A DNA stretch of 64,000 nucleotides, taken from contig NZ_JARZAI010000014.1 in NCBI RefSeq assembly GCF_029893355.1, forward strand, positions 62,001 through 126,000. Reading direction: 5' to 3'. Both the position numbers and the translations under genes were made by a program. The notes under the pieces are model-generated. The model was not told where the DNA came from. It searched no databases and saw only the letters and a list, made by a program, of their open reading frames with translations. Position 1 is the stretch's first letter. Each line of letters starts with the position of its first letter. This stretch comes from Kitasatospora sp. MAA4. GTDB taxonomy: Bacteria; Actinomycetota; Actinomycetes; Streptomycetales; Streptomycetaceae. Below, piece by piece: positions 56,713-63,996 of this stretch.

Positions 56713-57908
56713 GGCGGCCCCAGGTGCGTGGCCCCAGCCTGTCCCCGAGCGGGTCCGAAACGGCCGTTCTGCAACTTGCGGTCGACGGCGGCGCCGTCCC
56801 GTACCCCGACACCGTCGTCGAGCCGATTCGGTCAGCTCGGCACCGCAGTTCGGCGAGTGAGGGCGCCGGCGTCGAAAGCGATCCCGTGCCCGGCCAGTTG
56901 GACGGCCTCGACGCCATCGCGGCCCTGACGGGCCCCCGGATCGGATCGCTGTGCACCGGCTACGGAGGTCTTGACATGGCTGTGCAGTCGGTGTTCGGCG
57001 GCTCGGTGGCGTGGCACTCGGAGATTGATCCCGGGGCGCAGCTGATCCTCGCTCAGCACTGGCCCGAAACACCCAACATCGGCGATCTCACGGTCGTCGA
57101 TTGGTCCGACGTCGAGCCGGTCGACGTCCTCGTTGGCGGGTACCCGTGTCAGCCGTTCAGCACAGTGGGCCGCCGGAAGGGAACCCAGGATGCCCGCCAC
57201 ATCTGGCCGCACATCGCCCGCGCCCTTGGCGTACTACGACCCCGAATCGCGATCTTTGAGAACGTGTCAGGACACCTTTCCCTGGGATTCGACACCGTCC
57301 TCGCCGACCTTGCCCGCCTCGGGTTCGATGCGGAGTGGGCATGTGTTCGGGCGTCCGACATCGGCGCCGCCCACCAACGCCGCCGGCTGTTCCTCCTCGC
57401 TCGGCCTGCCGACGCCCACCACGTCGGACGCGAACGGGGCGGGGCGGCACGGTACCGGCGGCGCCGACCTGCGAACGGTGATCTCCCTGTTGCCCACGCC
57501 GCGCGCCAGCCATCTCGAAGAGGGGCCGGAGGCGGTGACGCGGTGGCTGGCCCGCCGCGCCCGGCCCCGCAGGGACGGCAAGGCGGCGGACACGAGCCTG
57601 CCGTTGGGCCTGGCCGTCCGGATCCTGCCGGAGCTGGAGCAGTACGCGATTGGGGGGTCTACGGCCCGGCCGTCTCCACCTGGGAACGCACCCTCGGACG
57701 ACCGGCCCCCCACCCCACCGACCCTGTGGGACGCCTGAGCCCCGCCTTCGTCGAGTGGCTCATGGGGCTCCCCGAGCGCCACGTGACCGGCGTCCCGGGC
57801 CTGACCCGTCGGGCCCAGCTGCACGCCCTCGGCAACGGCGTGGTGCCCCAACAGGCCGCCCACGCCGTGCGGTTGCTCCTCGACAGGTCCGAGCGACCTG
57901 CCTCGTGA
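56709..57908 (+). CDS. C5-cytosine DNA methyltransferase, middle part probably frameshifted and restored
   Basis: 399 residues as read. Motif I SLCTGYGGLDMAV, motif IV GGYPCQPFS with nucleophile Cys147, motif VI IFENVSG, motif VIII QRRRLFLLA, and at the end WERTLGRPAP, FVEWLMGLP and LGNGVVPQQ (motifs IX-X). Between 57400 and 57642 this frame has poor codon quality, while the +1 frame has about 96 percent G/C at third positions and reads LPTPTTSDANGAG and LLPTPRASHLEEG, phrases typical of actinophage methyltransferases. So about 80 residues of the target-recognition region are likely shifted, by one extra base near 57395-57402 and one missing base near 57643. No restriction enzyme is adjacent. 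Confidence 0.85.
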   Translation: MRRPQVRGPSLSPSGSETAVLQLAVDGGAVPYPDTVVEPIRSARHRSSASEGAGVESDPVPGQLDGLDAIAALTGPRIGSLCTGYGGLDMAVQSVFGGSVAWHSEIDPGAQLILAQHWPETPNIGDLTVVDWSDVEPVDVLVGGYPCQPFSTVGRRKGTQDARHIWPHIARALGVLRPRIAIFENVSGHLSLGFDTVLADLARLGFDAEWACVRASDIGAAHQRRRLFLLARPADAHHVGRERGGAARYRRRRPANGDLPVAHAARQPSRRGAGGGDAVAGPPRPAPQGRQGGGHEPAVGPGRPDPAGAGAVRDWGVYGPAVSTWERTLGRPAPHPTDPVGRLSPAFVEWLMGLPERHVTGVPGLTRRAQLHALGNGVVPQQAAHAVRLLLDRSERPAS

Positions 57909-58015
57909 CCACCGGCGGGCGGCCCGCCCTCTCCCCGAACCTCCGCGCCGACACCGAGAGTGCCGCGCCCCGCAACCTTCGGCCCGCGCCGCACATTGGA
58001 GCACAACAGCCGTGA
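57905..58015 (+). CDS. Possible 36-residue peptide linking two overlapping genes
   Basis: GTG 57905 overlaps the methyltransferase stop and its own stop overlaps the next GTG (58012), filling the gap exactly. Pro/Arg-rich, no fold evident. It may be a real peptide or only a device for reinitiation. Confidence 0.4.
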   Translation: MTTGGRPALSPNLRADTESAAPRNLRPAPHIGAQQP

Positions 58016-58941
58016 CCTGGTTCAAAGTTGACGATACCGCCTACTCCCACCCAAAGCTGCTCACGGCCGGGAACGCGGCGCTCGGGCTGTGGCTGCGCTG
58101 CGGCGCCTACACCGCACAGCACCTGACCGAGGGCCGGATCCCGGCCGTGATCGCCGACATGTTCGGCACCGGTCCGCAGGCTGCCAAGCTGGTCCGGTCC
58201 GGGCTGTGGCACGAGACCGGCCACACCTGCCGGCGCTGCCCGCCCGTGATCGCCGGCGAGTACCTGATGCACGACTTCCTGCGCTACAACCCGACCCGGG
58301 CCAGCGTCGAGGGCACCCGCAAGCGGGAGGCGGACCGGAAGCAAAGGGGCCGCGACCGCCAGCGGACGCGCCGCGATTCGCCCGCCGATCCGCCTCCGTT
58401 CGGCGCCGGTCCGGACCCGGACGACGACGGATCCGACCCGGATTCACCCCCGGATTTCGACGAAAGTCCAGGTCACGGCGGGGTGTCCCACCCGGACGGC
58501 GCGGGCGCGTCCCACCGGTCCCGGCCCGGCCCGGCCCGACCCGGAGAGGGTGGCGGGGGCAGTAGAGAGAGTTCAGGCCGTAGCGGGCCGCCGCCCGCCT
58601 CCACTCTCTGCGCTCTGCCCGCCGACTGGGAGCCCGACGACGCGCTGCTCGCCTGGGCGGCGGCGGCCGGTCACCTCCAGCGCCTGGGACTGGAGGGGCT
58701 GGACCACGCCACCGCCAAGTGGCGCGCCCACCGGGCCGCCGGACCCGCGCGGAGCGTGCAGCAGTGGCGGCTCAACTGGCAGCAGTGGATCAACCAGGAG
58801 AGGCCCGAGCCGCCTCCGGCCGCGCGTCACCTCCAGGCGGTGCCGCCTTCTCGCCCTTCCCGCGCCGAGCAGCACGCCGCCGCGCTGCAAGCCGCGCTCG
58901 ACGACATGAACACCGCCAGCCACGAGGAGGACAGCGCATGA
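58012..58941 (+). CDS. Phage replication-like protein
   Basis: 309 residues from GTG 58012. N-terminal winged-helix-like domain typical of actinophage replication genes (WFKVDDTAYSHPKLLTAGN, LGLWLRCGAYTAQHL) with a Cys pair HTCRRCPP. A disordered basic and acidic linker (105-195) follows, then a C-terminal helical domain (DWEPDDALLAWAAAAGHL ... QQWRLNWQQWINQE) like the DnaT/replication-initiator C-terminal region that binds ssDNA or loads helicase. Role in element replication is inference. Confidence 0.65.
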   Translation: MTWFKVDDTAYSHPKLLTAGNAALGLWLRCGAYTAQHLTEGRIPAVIADMFGTGPQAAKLVRSGLWHETGHTCRRCPPVIAGEYLMHDFLRYNPTRASVEGTRKREADRKQRGRDRQRTRRDSPADPPPFGAGPDPDDDGSDPDSPPDFDESPGHGGVSHPDGAGASHRSRPGPARPGEGGGGSRESSGRSGPPPASTLCALPADWEPDDALLAWAAAAGHLQRLGLEGLDHATAKWRAHRAAGPARSVQQWRLNWQQWINQERPEPPPAARHLQAVPPSRPSRAEQHAAALQAALDDMNTASHEEDSA

Positions 58942-59618
58942 CCCGCGAGGAAGTCGCCGCCCTGCTCGCCTACGTCGGCCGCCTCGACCCGCGCGCCGCC
59001 CTGCTCGACCCCGCCGAGACGGCCGGGCAACTGGCCACCTGGTGTGAGCTGCTGCGCGACGTGCCCGCCACGACCCCCGGTGGGTGGGACGCGGCCGCGG
59101 TGGTTCGTCGGCACGTCGAGAGCAGCCCGTACCCGGTGCTGCCGGTCGACGTCACCCGCCCCTGGGCGGCCCACCGCCGGGACCTGCTCGGGCGCCACAC
59201 CGACCCCCGGCCGGCCGTCGACCCCGACGACGTCGCCGCCTACCAGAACGCGATCCGGGCGCAGCGGCACGCGGTGGCCACCGGGCAGGCCGCGCCCGCC
59301 GACTCCCGGCAGCTGACCGGCGGCCCGCACCCCACCGTCGCCGCCCGTCTCGCGGGCCGCGCGCTTCCCCCGGACGTCGGCGCCGCACTGGCCCCGTACC
59401 GACCGGCGCGGGCCGCCCGGGAGGCCGCCGCCGTGGCCGGTCGACCCGACGCCCTGTCCGTGCCGTGCGGATGGTGCCGTGCGCCCGCCGGTGAGCAGTG
59501 CCGGCGGCGTACCAACGCCACCACCGACCGACCCGGCACCTGGACCCGCCGCCGCACACCGCACCCCAGCCGCATCGACGCCGCCACGACCATCACCCAC
59601 CGGGAGAGCGCAGCATGA
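58938..59618 (+). CDS. Element protein with C-terminal phage-type zinc finger
   Basis: 226 residues, ATG 58938 overlapping the preceding stop. N-terminal helices (REEVAALLAYVGRLDPRAAL; WCELLRDVPATTPGGWDAA) resemble small phage early proteins. The C-terminus has CGWCRAPAGEQCRRRTN followed by a His, a zinc-knuckle arrangement common in actinophage early proteins. Probably binds nucleic acid. Exact role unknown. Confidence 0.65.
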   Translation: MTREEVAALLAYVGRLDPRAALLDPAETAGQLATWCELLRDVPATTPGGWDAAAVVRRHVESSPYPVLPVDVTRPWAAHRRDLLGRHTDPRPAVDPDDVAAYQNAIRAQRHAVATGQAAPADSRQLTGGPHPTVAARLAGRALPPDVGAALAPYRPARAAREAAAVAGRPDALSVPCGWCRAPAGEQCRRRTNATTDRPGTWTRRRTPHPSRIDAATTITHRESAA

Positions 59619-60031
59619 CCATCACCCACGCCCCGCACAGCCGCGAGGCCGACGTCGACACGCTCCTGCACCTGGTCGACCGGGCCGAGCGCGGCGCCCT
59701 GCTGCCCGCCGAGGCCGCCCTCCTGCGCGCCGGGGTCAACGACATGGCCACCTACCGGCAGTGGTGCACCGAGTGGTCGCGGGTCGCCTCCGTCGGCCGC
59801 GCCCGCGCACACCTCCTGCGCCGGGCCCTGCGCCGGGCACTGGAGCGCGCCCGGCGCACCGCGGCGGCCGAGGCCGAACTCGCCCGACTGAAGGCCGCGC
59901 AGAACCCGGCGGCGCTGTCGCAGGAGGCGTACGCGGACCTGCTCGCGGCGCAGCTGGTCGACGCCGTCTCCCTGGCCCGCGCCGCGCGCCGGCTGCACCC
60001 CGTCGCCCGCCGCCCGCCGGCGGACTCCTGA
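59615..60031 (+). CDS. Helical element protein, unknown function
   Basis: 138 residues, ATG 59615 overlapping the preceding stop. Strongly helical and Arg/Ala-rich with a possible coiled coil at about 50-90 (RRALERARRTAAAEAELARL). No recognised family. Last gene of the overlapping chain; a hairpin follows. Confidence 0.6.
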   Translation: MTITHAPHSREADVDTLLHLVDRAERGALLPAEAALLRAGVNDMATYRQWCTEWSRVASVGRARAHLLRRALRRALERARRTAAAEAELARLKAAQNPAALSQEAYADLLAAQLVDAVSLARAARRLHPVARRPPADS

Positions 60032-60038
60032 ACCGACC

Positions 60039-60072
60039 CGGGCGCCCCCGTACTACCGAGAGGGGCGCCCGG
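60039..60072 (+). terminator. Hairpin between early gene blocks
   Basis: CGGGCGCCCC pairs with GGGGCGCCCG around a 13-base loop, right after the stop at 60031. Confidence 0.55.
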
Positions 60073-60114
60073 GTCGCCCAACCACCCGCGTACCGAAGCC
60101 TGGAGAGAACGCCC

Positions 60115-60951
60115 GTGTACCAGCCCGCCCGCCTTCACCGAGCCGTCGCCCAGCTGTGCACCGTCCGCCGGGAGTGGGGCGCGCTGTTGGTCGCCGTCGA
60201 GACCCCGCCAGCCGCCGCCTGGCCGCCCGCGCAGCTGTCCACCCACCTCGCGCAGCAGCTCTCCGCCGATGTCGAGCCCCTCGTCGCCGACCGGGCGCCG
60301 CTGACCCTGCGGGAGCATCCTGCGCCGCTCAACCTCGCCGCGCTCGACGCCGCCGTCCGGGTCGAGACGCTCCTGTTCGACCTGGCCGACACCCTTGCGG
60401 CCGGCGTTCAACGTCCGATCGCCCGTCAAAGGATCTCCAGCCCCGGCCGCCCCGCCGTCTGGGCCGACGATCTCACCGACGCGAGCGACCCGCGCCGCTG
60501 GGTGTACCGCAGCCCCACCGACCCGGGCAGCCGTCGCCACGGCGCCCACTTCGCCGCGATGTGGGTCGAGGGACGTCTCCTCGATGAGGACACCACGCCG
60601 GAGCGGGAGGCCAACTACACCGTGCGGCCCGCGCTGTTCGGCCTGCTGCCGGATCATCTGCGGCACGAGGCGATCCGCACCGCCGGGCAGTGTGAACGCC
60701 TGGTTCTGCGCGTGCTCGAACTCGACGCCCGCTCGACGCCGATCGAGGGCCGGCCGTGCCCCTGGTGCGCCGGCGACCTGATGTTGCACACCGCCGACGG
60801 CCAGGCGCCCCGGGTGACCTGCGGCAGCGGGCCGACCTGCCCGGCGCCCCTTCCACTGGACGAGGAGCAGCGGCGGGTGTGGGGTGCCACCGATCTCGTG
60901 TCGTTGGTCACCGCCCTTGAACGGGCCGCCGCCTGCGGCCGGGCCGCGTAG
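60115..60951 (+). CDS. Element protein with C-terminal zinc ribbon
   Basis: 278 residues from GTG 60115 (TGGAGAGAA upstream). Helical N-terminal 100 residues, a middle domain with WADDLTDASDPRRWVYRSP, and a C-terminal zinc ribbon CPWCAGDLML ... CGSGPTCPAP. Similar architecture occurs in hypothetical early proteins of Streptomyces phages. Probably nucleic-acid binding; role unknown. Confidence 0.65.
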   Translation: MYQPARLHRAVAQLCTVRREWGALLVAVETPPAAAWPPAQLSTHLAQQLSADVEPLVADRAPLTLREHPAPLNLAALDAAVRVETLLFDLADTLAAGVQRPIARQRISSPGRPAVWADDLTDASDPRRWVYRSPTDPGSRRHGAHFAAMWVEGRLLDEDTTPEREANYTVRPALFGLLPDHLRHEAIRTAGQCERLVLRVLELDARSTPIEGRPCPWCAGDLMLHTADGQAPRVTCGSGPTCPAPLPLDEEQRRVWGATDLVSLVTALERAAACGRAA

Positions 60952-61027
60952 CCATCAGCTCAACTCGGGCCGCCCGGAGGGTTGTTGCCTCCGGGCGGAT
61001 CCGTGCAGCCCTTGCTCGGATGGGACT

Positions 61028-61062
61028 GTAATCATTACAGTAATCATTACTGCGGTGATTGC
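61028..61062. promoter_or_regulatory. Tandem GTAATCATTAC palindromes
   Basis: GTAATCATTAC at 61028-61038 and 61040-61050, with a decayed third copy GCGGTGATTGC at 61052-61062, spaced by 12 bases. Each is a perfect odd palindrome. This is the most A+T-rich stretch in the element and lies 47 bases before the next start codon; a tandem operator or activator site is likely. Confidence 0.6.
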
Positions 61063-61108
61063 AGGGCCGGACGCTACCCGGCACCCACACGACCAGGGAG
61101 AGCACCCC

Positions 61109-62125
61109 ATGAGCTACGCAACAAGCTCGGTGGCCAGCAAAGTTGCCCACCTCCACGAGGACGGCAAGCGCACCTACTGCGGCCGACCCGTGCTTCGCGT
61201 CCTGGAGCCGGAAGAGGTCGGCGCCGGCCTGGCCACAGGCAGGCTCCACATCTGCGGCAACTGCCGCAAGAGCCGCGCTTCGTCCGCGAGCACCGCCAAG
61301 CGCACGGCGGCGCCGGTGAAGGTGGCCACGAACGCGTTCGAGCAGGCCGCCGCCGGGCTTCTCGACGTGCAGCCGACTGGCCGCTACGCCCTCCAGGTCT
61401 GCGAGGACCCACGGGACGTGTGCGAGCGCGACGCCTGCACCCTGCACTCGACCCGCGCATCCGGCACCCTCGACGAGGTCCGCGAGGTGGCCACGATGTT
61501 CCGCCACGCCTGGGCCGTCGACTCCACCGGCGCCCGGATCCCGCTCACCGACCCCCCGATCGAGGAGGCAATCGTTGAGCACCCGGAAGAGGCCCACGGC
61601 TGCCTGCCGCAGCACGTCACGAATCCCGAAGTGCACGCGGTGATCAGCATCCTGGAGCTCTGCGGTCTCGCGCCCGCCAAGCTGTGGGGCGACGACGGCG
61701 AGCAGTGCCACGACGCCACCGGGTTCTGGGTCGAGCCGCGCGGCGGCGGCCGGCTGGCGATCCACCACCTGGAGAACGGGCAGCTGGTCATGCCGGACGG
61801 CGGTGCGTGGCGGGCGGAACTGAACGACTACCGGGCCGCGTTGCGCACCGTCGGCTGGAACGTCGAACCGCTCGTCGCCACGTGCTGCGTGTTCGCCCAC
61901 GTGCCGGACAGCGATCTGCGGCCGGACGTCACCCCGGCCGCCGGGCCGGACGTCCGGAACGTGGCGCAGGCCGCGCTCGCCGCCGCAGTGCGGTCCGGCA
62001 ACGTCGCAGAGGTCGAGGGGCTGATCGCCTGCTTCCCGGACGGCGACCGCGTGCGCCAGGCGCGCACCGAGATCATCAGGGCCGCCGCCGCGCAGCGCGT
62101 GCGGATCGGCCAGAGTAGGACGTGA
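61109..62125 (+). CDS. Element protein with N-terminal zinc-binding motif, unknown function
   Basis: 338 residues from ATG 61109 (CAGGGAGAG upstream). The first 55 residues have HLHEDGKRTYCG and LHICGNCRKSR, a His/Cys set that probably binds zinc and occurs in many short actinophage proteins. The middle carries a Cys-rich patch (CEDPRDVCERDACTLH). The remainder looks like an alpha/beta domain (FWVEPRGGGRLAIHHLENGQ) with a helical end. Preceded by tandem palindromes that may control it. Confidence 0.65.
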   Translation: MSYATSSVASKVAHLHEDGKRTYCGRPVLRVLEPEEVGAGLATGRLHICGNCRKSRASSASTAKRTAAPVKVATNAFEQAAAGLLDVQPTGRYALQVCEDPRDVCERDACTLHSTRASGTLDEVREVATMFRHAWAVDSTGARIPLTDPPIEEAIVEHPEEAHGCLPQHVTNPEVHAVISILELCGLAPAKLWGDDGEQCHDATGFWVEPRGGGRLAIHHLENGQLVMPDGGAWRAELNDYRAALRTVGWNVEPLVATCCVFAHVPDSDLRPDVTPAAGPDVRNVAQAALAAAVRSGNVAEVEGLIACFPDGDRVRQARTEIIRAAAAQRVRIGQSRT

Positions 62126-62184
62126 CATCTCGAACGCCGGCCGGGTACCCGCCCGGCCGGCAGCCCCGGAAGGACCCTGAACCG

Positions 62185-62382
62185 ATGCCCGAGCCCGAGA
62201 AGGTGCTGACGTACGCCGACGCCGTGCGGATCAAGGGCGAGGAGAAGGAACTCGAACCACAGCTCGCCCGGATCATCGTCGAGGCCAAGGACAGCGGCAC
62301 GAAGGCCGTCCAGATCGCGCGCGACCTGAACCTGACCGAAGGGCGCGTGCACCAGATCATCCGGGCGTACCGCAACCAGTGA
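62185..62382 (+). CDS. Small helix-turn-helix protein
   Basis: 65 residues from ATG 62185, with GGAAGGA upstream. A GTG at 62122 overlapping the previous stop is an alternative start (86 residues). C-terminal helix-turn-helix: AVQIARDLNLTEGRVHQIIRAY, with the helix-turn-Thr-Glu-Gly-Arg pattern of sigma-like or resolvase-like HTHs (shown as QIARDLNLTEGRVHQIIR). Probable transcription regulator of later genes or a DNA-binding accessory. Confidence 0.65.
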   Translation: MPEPEKVLTYADAVRIKGEEKELEPQLARIIVEAKDSGTKAVQIARDLNLTEGRVHQIIRAYRNQ

Positions 62383-62570
62383 GCCAGGGGCCCGCCGTGG
62401 CGACGCTACCGCCAGGCGGGCCCACACCCGCAGACAGAGAGACCTGTCAGGGGCCGCGAACCACCCTACGGCGGCCACACCGAACACTGACCGATCGAAC
62501 GGACTTGCGTCGTTACCGATTCGTGTCCTAAAGTTCGAAGCGCTTCCGGCGTGCCCGGAACACAGACTCT

Positions 62571-62602
62571 CGAACGGCCCCGCCAACCGGCGGGGCCGTT
62601 CG
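62571..62602 (+). terminator. Hairpin in the leader of the N4/N6 methyltransferase gene
   Basis: Perfect 14-bp stem CGAACGGCCCCGCC with its complement, AACC loop, then CGTTTCCC. It ends 34 bases before the methyltransferase start. The 254-base gap otherwise holds no gene; it could end the previous transcript or attenuate the next. Confidence 0.75.
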
Positions 62603-62636
62603 CGTTTCCCGAGACAACATCGAGAAGGGGGGATCC

Positions 62637-63566
62637 ATGCGAGAGCCCGCACTGTTCGAAGACACCCCACTGGAGCGACTGAGCGCCGGACCGCACGCGA
62701 TCCGCCCGTTCTCCGTCCTGCGGTCCGATCTCGGACCGTGGCGGGACCGCCGTCGAGCCTGGCACGAGCTGGGCATCGCCAGTCGGGCCGGCCGCGACCA
62801 CGTCACCACGTTCGCGGTCGACGGCCCGTTCGGGCAGAAGCTGGGCAGCATCAACGGCGGCCTCTCAACCTTCGATCCCGTGCTCGCCGAGGTCAGTTAC
62901 GAGTGGTACTGCCCGCAGGGCGGCCGCATCCTGGACCCGTTCGCAGGCGGCTCCGTACGCGGCCTGGTCGCCGCGAACGGAGGCTTCCGCTACCACGGCA
63001 TCGACCTCTCACCGGAGCAGATTGACGCCAACGAGGATCAGGCGGCCGACTGGGCGCAGCGCGATCTACTCGCCGCCGAGCCGACATGGCAGGTCGGAGA
63101 CGCCGCCGATGTCCTACCGACCATGCCCAGCAACAGCTTTGACTACGTGTTCACCTGCCCGCCGTACCACAACCTGGAGAAGTACAGCGATCACCCGGCG
63201 GACCTGTCCGCGATGCGGTGGAAGGACTTCGCAACGGCCTACGAGCAGATCATCGCGGAGTCGGTCCGCTGCCTGGCCGAGGACCGGTTCGCCACGTGGG
63301 TTGTGGGCGACATCCGCAACTATGCCGGGATGGTGCGCGGGCTGGTGCCGCTGACCATCGCAGCCCATGAACGCGCCGGCGCCCGGCTCTACAACGATGC
63401 CGTCCTGCTCAACACCATCGGCACCGCCGCCATGCGTCTGCCGCAGCAGTGGCGCGCGGCTCGCAAGATGGGCCGGATCCACCAATACGTTCTGACCTTC
63501 GTCAAGGGTGATCCGAAGCGCGCGACCGCACTTCTCCCGGATCCGCCCGGCGCTGGTACTGGCTGA
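62637..63566 (+). CDS. DNA N4-cytosine/N6-adenine methyltransferase
   Basis: 309 residues from ATG 62637 (AAGGGGGGA upstream). SAM-binding motif I is DPFAGGSVRGLVAA at about 100-113 and the catalytic motif is CPPY in VFTCPPYHNLEKYSD near 180. The order (N-terminal target region, motif I, then IV) needs a specific comparison to decide the subgroup. Typical solitary phage methylase; with no nuclease next to it, it probably protects element DNA or marks it epigenetically. Confidence 0.88.
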   Translation: MREPALFEDTPLERLSAGPHAIRPFSVLRSDLGPWRDRRRAWHELGIASRAGRDHVTTFAVDGPFGQKLGSINGGLSTFDPVLAEVSYEWYCPQGGRILDPFAGGSVRGLVAANGGFRYHGIDLSPEQIDANEDQAADWAQRDLLAAEPTWQVGDAADVLPTMPSNSFDYVFTCPPYHNLEKYSDHPADLSAMRWKDFATAYEQIIAESVRCLAEDRFATWVVGDIRNYAGMVRGLVPLTIAAHERAGARLYNDAVLLNTIGTAAMRLPQQWRAARKMGRIHQYVLTFVKGDPKRATALLPDPPGAGTG

Positions 63567-63611
63567 ACCTGCGCCGTCGCTGCACGGGCACCGACAGGAA
63601 TCGGGGGTGTG

Positions 63612-63959
63612 ATGCCCAAGCGCTTCTGCCTGGATTGCAGGCAGCTGTTCCCCGCACCGAAGGGGCGCAGCCGCTGCCCGGTGTGCCAGGCCGCGTTGGA
63701 GGCCAGGATGAACGCCCGGTCCAAGGGCAACACCACCCGTCGCGGCCTGGGTTGGAAGCATCAGCAGCGGGTGCGCGCGGAGATCTCGGCGGACATGCTC
63801 TGCTGGATCTGTGGCCGGCCCGGGATGGCGTCGGATCCGATCACCGCCGACCACGAGGTGCCGCGCGCACAGGGCGGCGGGGACGGTCCGCTGCGGCCGG
63901 CGCACCGGTCGTGCAACTCCCGGCGCGGGGCACGGCTGAGGGGCGGCCACGATGGTTGA
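63612..63959 (+). CDS. HNH endonuclease
   Basis: 115 residues (ATG 63612; a GTG one codon earlier is possible). N-terminal zinc finger CLDCRQLFPAPKGRSRCPVC (CxxC ... CxxC), then RGLGWKHQQRVRAEI, a second Cys pair CWICGRP, the metal/catalytic ADHEVPRAQGG and HRSCNSRRG. This is the HNH form that lies just upstream of small terminase genes in actinophages and supports cos packaging. It supports the prophage reading of the element; the next genes are outside the window. Confidence 0.9.
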   Translation: MPKRFCLDCRQLFPAPKGRSRCPVCQAALEARMNARSKGNTTRRGLGWKHQQRVRAEISADMLCWICGRPGMASDPITADHEVPRAQGGGDGPLRPAHRSCNSRRGARLRGGHDG

Positions 63960-63979
63960 GCAGGCCCGAAAGGCTTTTT

Positions 63980-63996
63980 AGCAAGATCATCTTGCT
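63980..63996. repeat. Inverted repeat at the right edge
   Basis: AGCAAGAT-C-ATCTTGCT, a 17-base odd palindrome preceded by a GGCTTTTT run, 20 bases after the HNH gene. May be an operator or weak terminator. Confidence 0.45.

Noticed and set aside
57133..57738. Separate 201-codon gene in the +1 frame of the cytosine methyltransferase
   Set aside because: Only its middle third has good codon quality; its ends run out of frame through conserved methyltransferase motifs. Better explained as a displaced part of that gene.
63952..63981. ATG starting a further gene at the right edge
   Set aside because: The frame ends after nine codons (TAG at 63979-63981), so it is not a gene.
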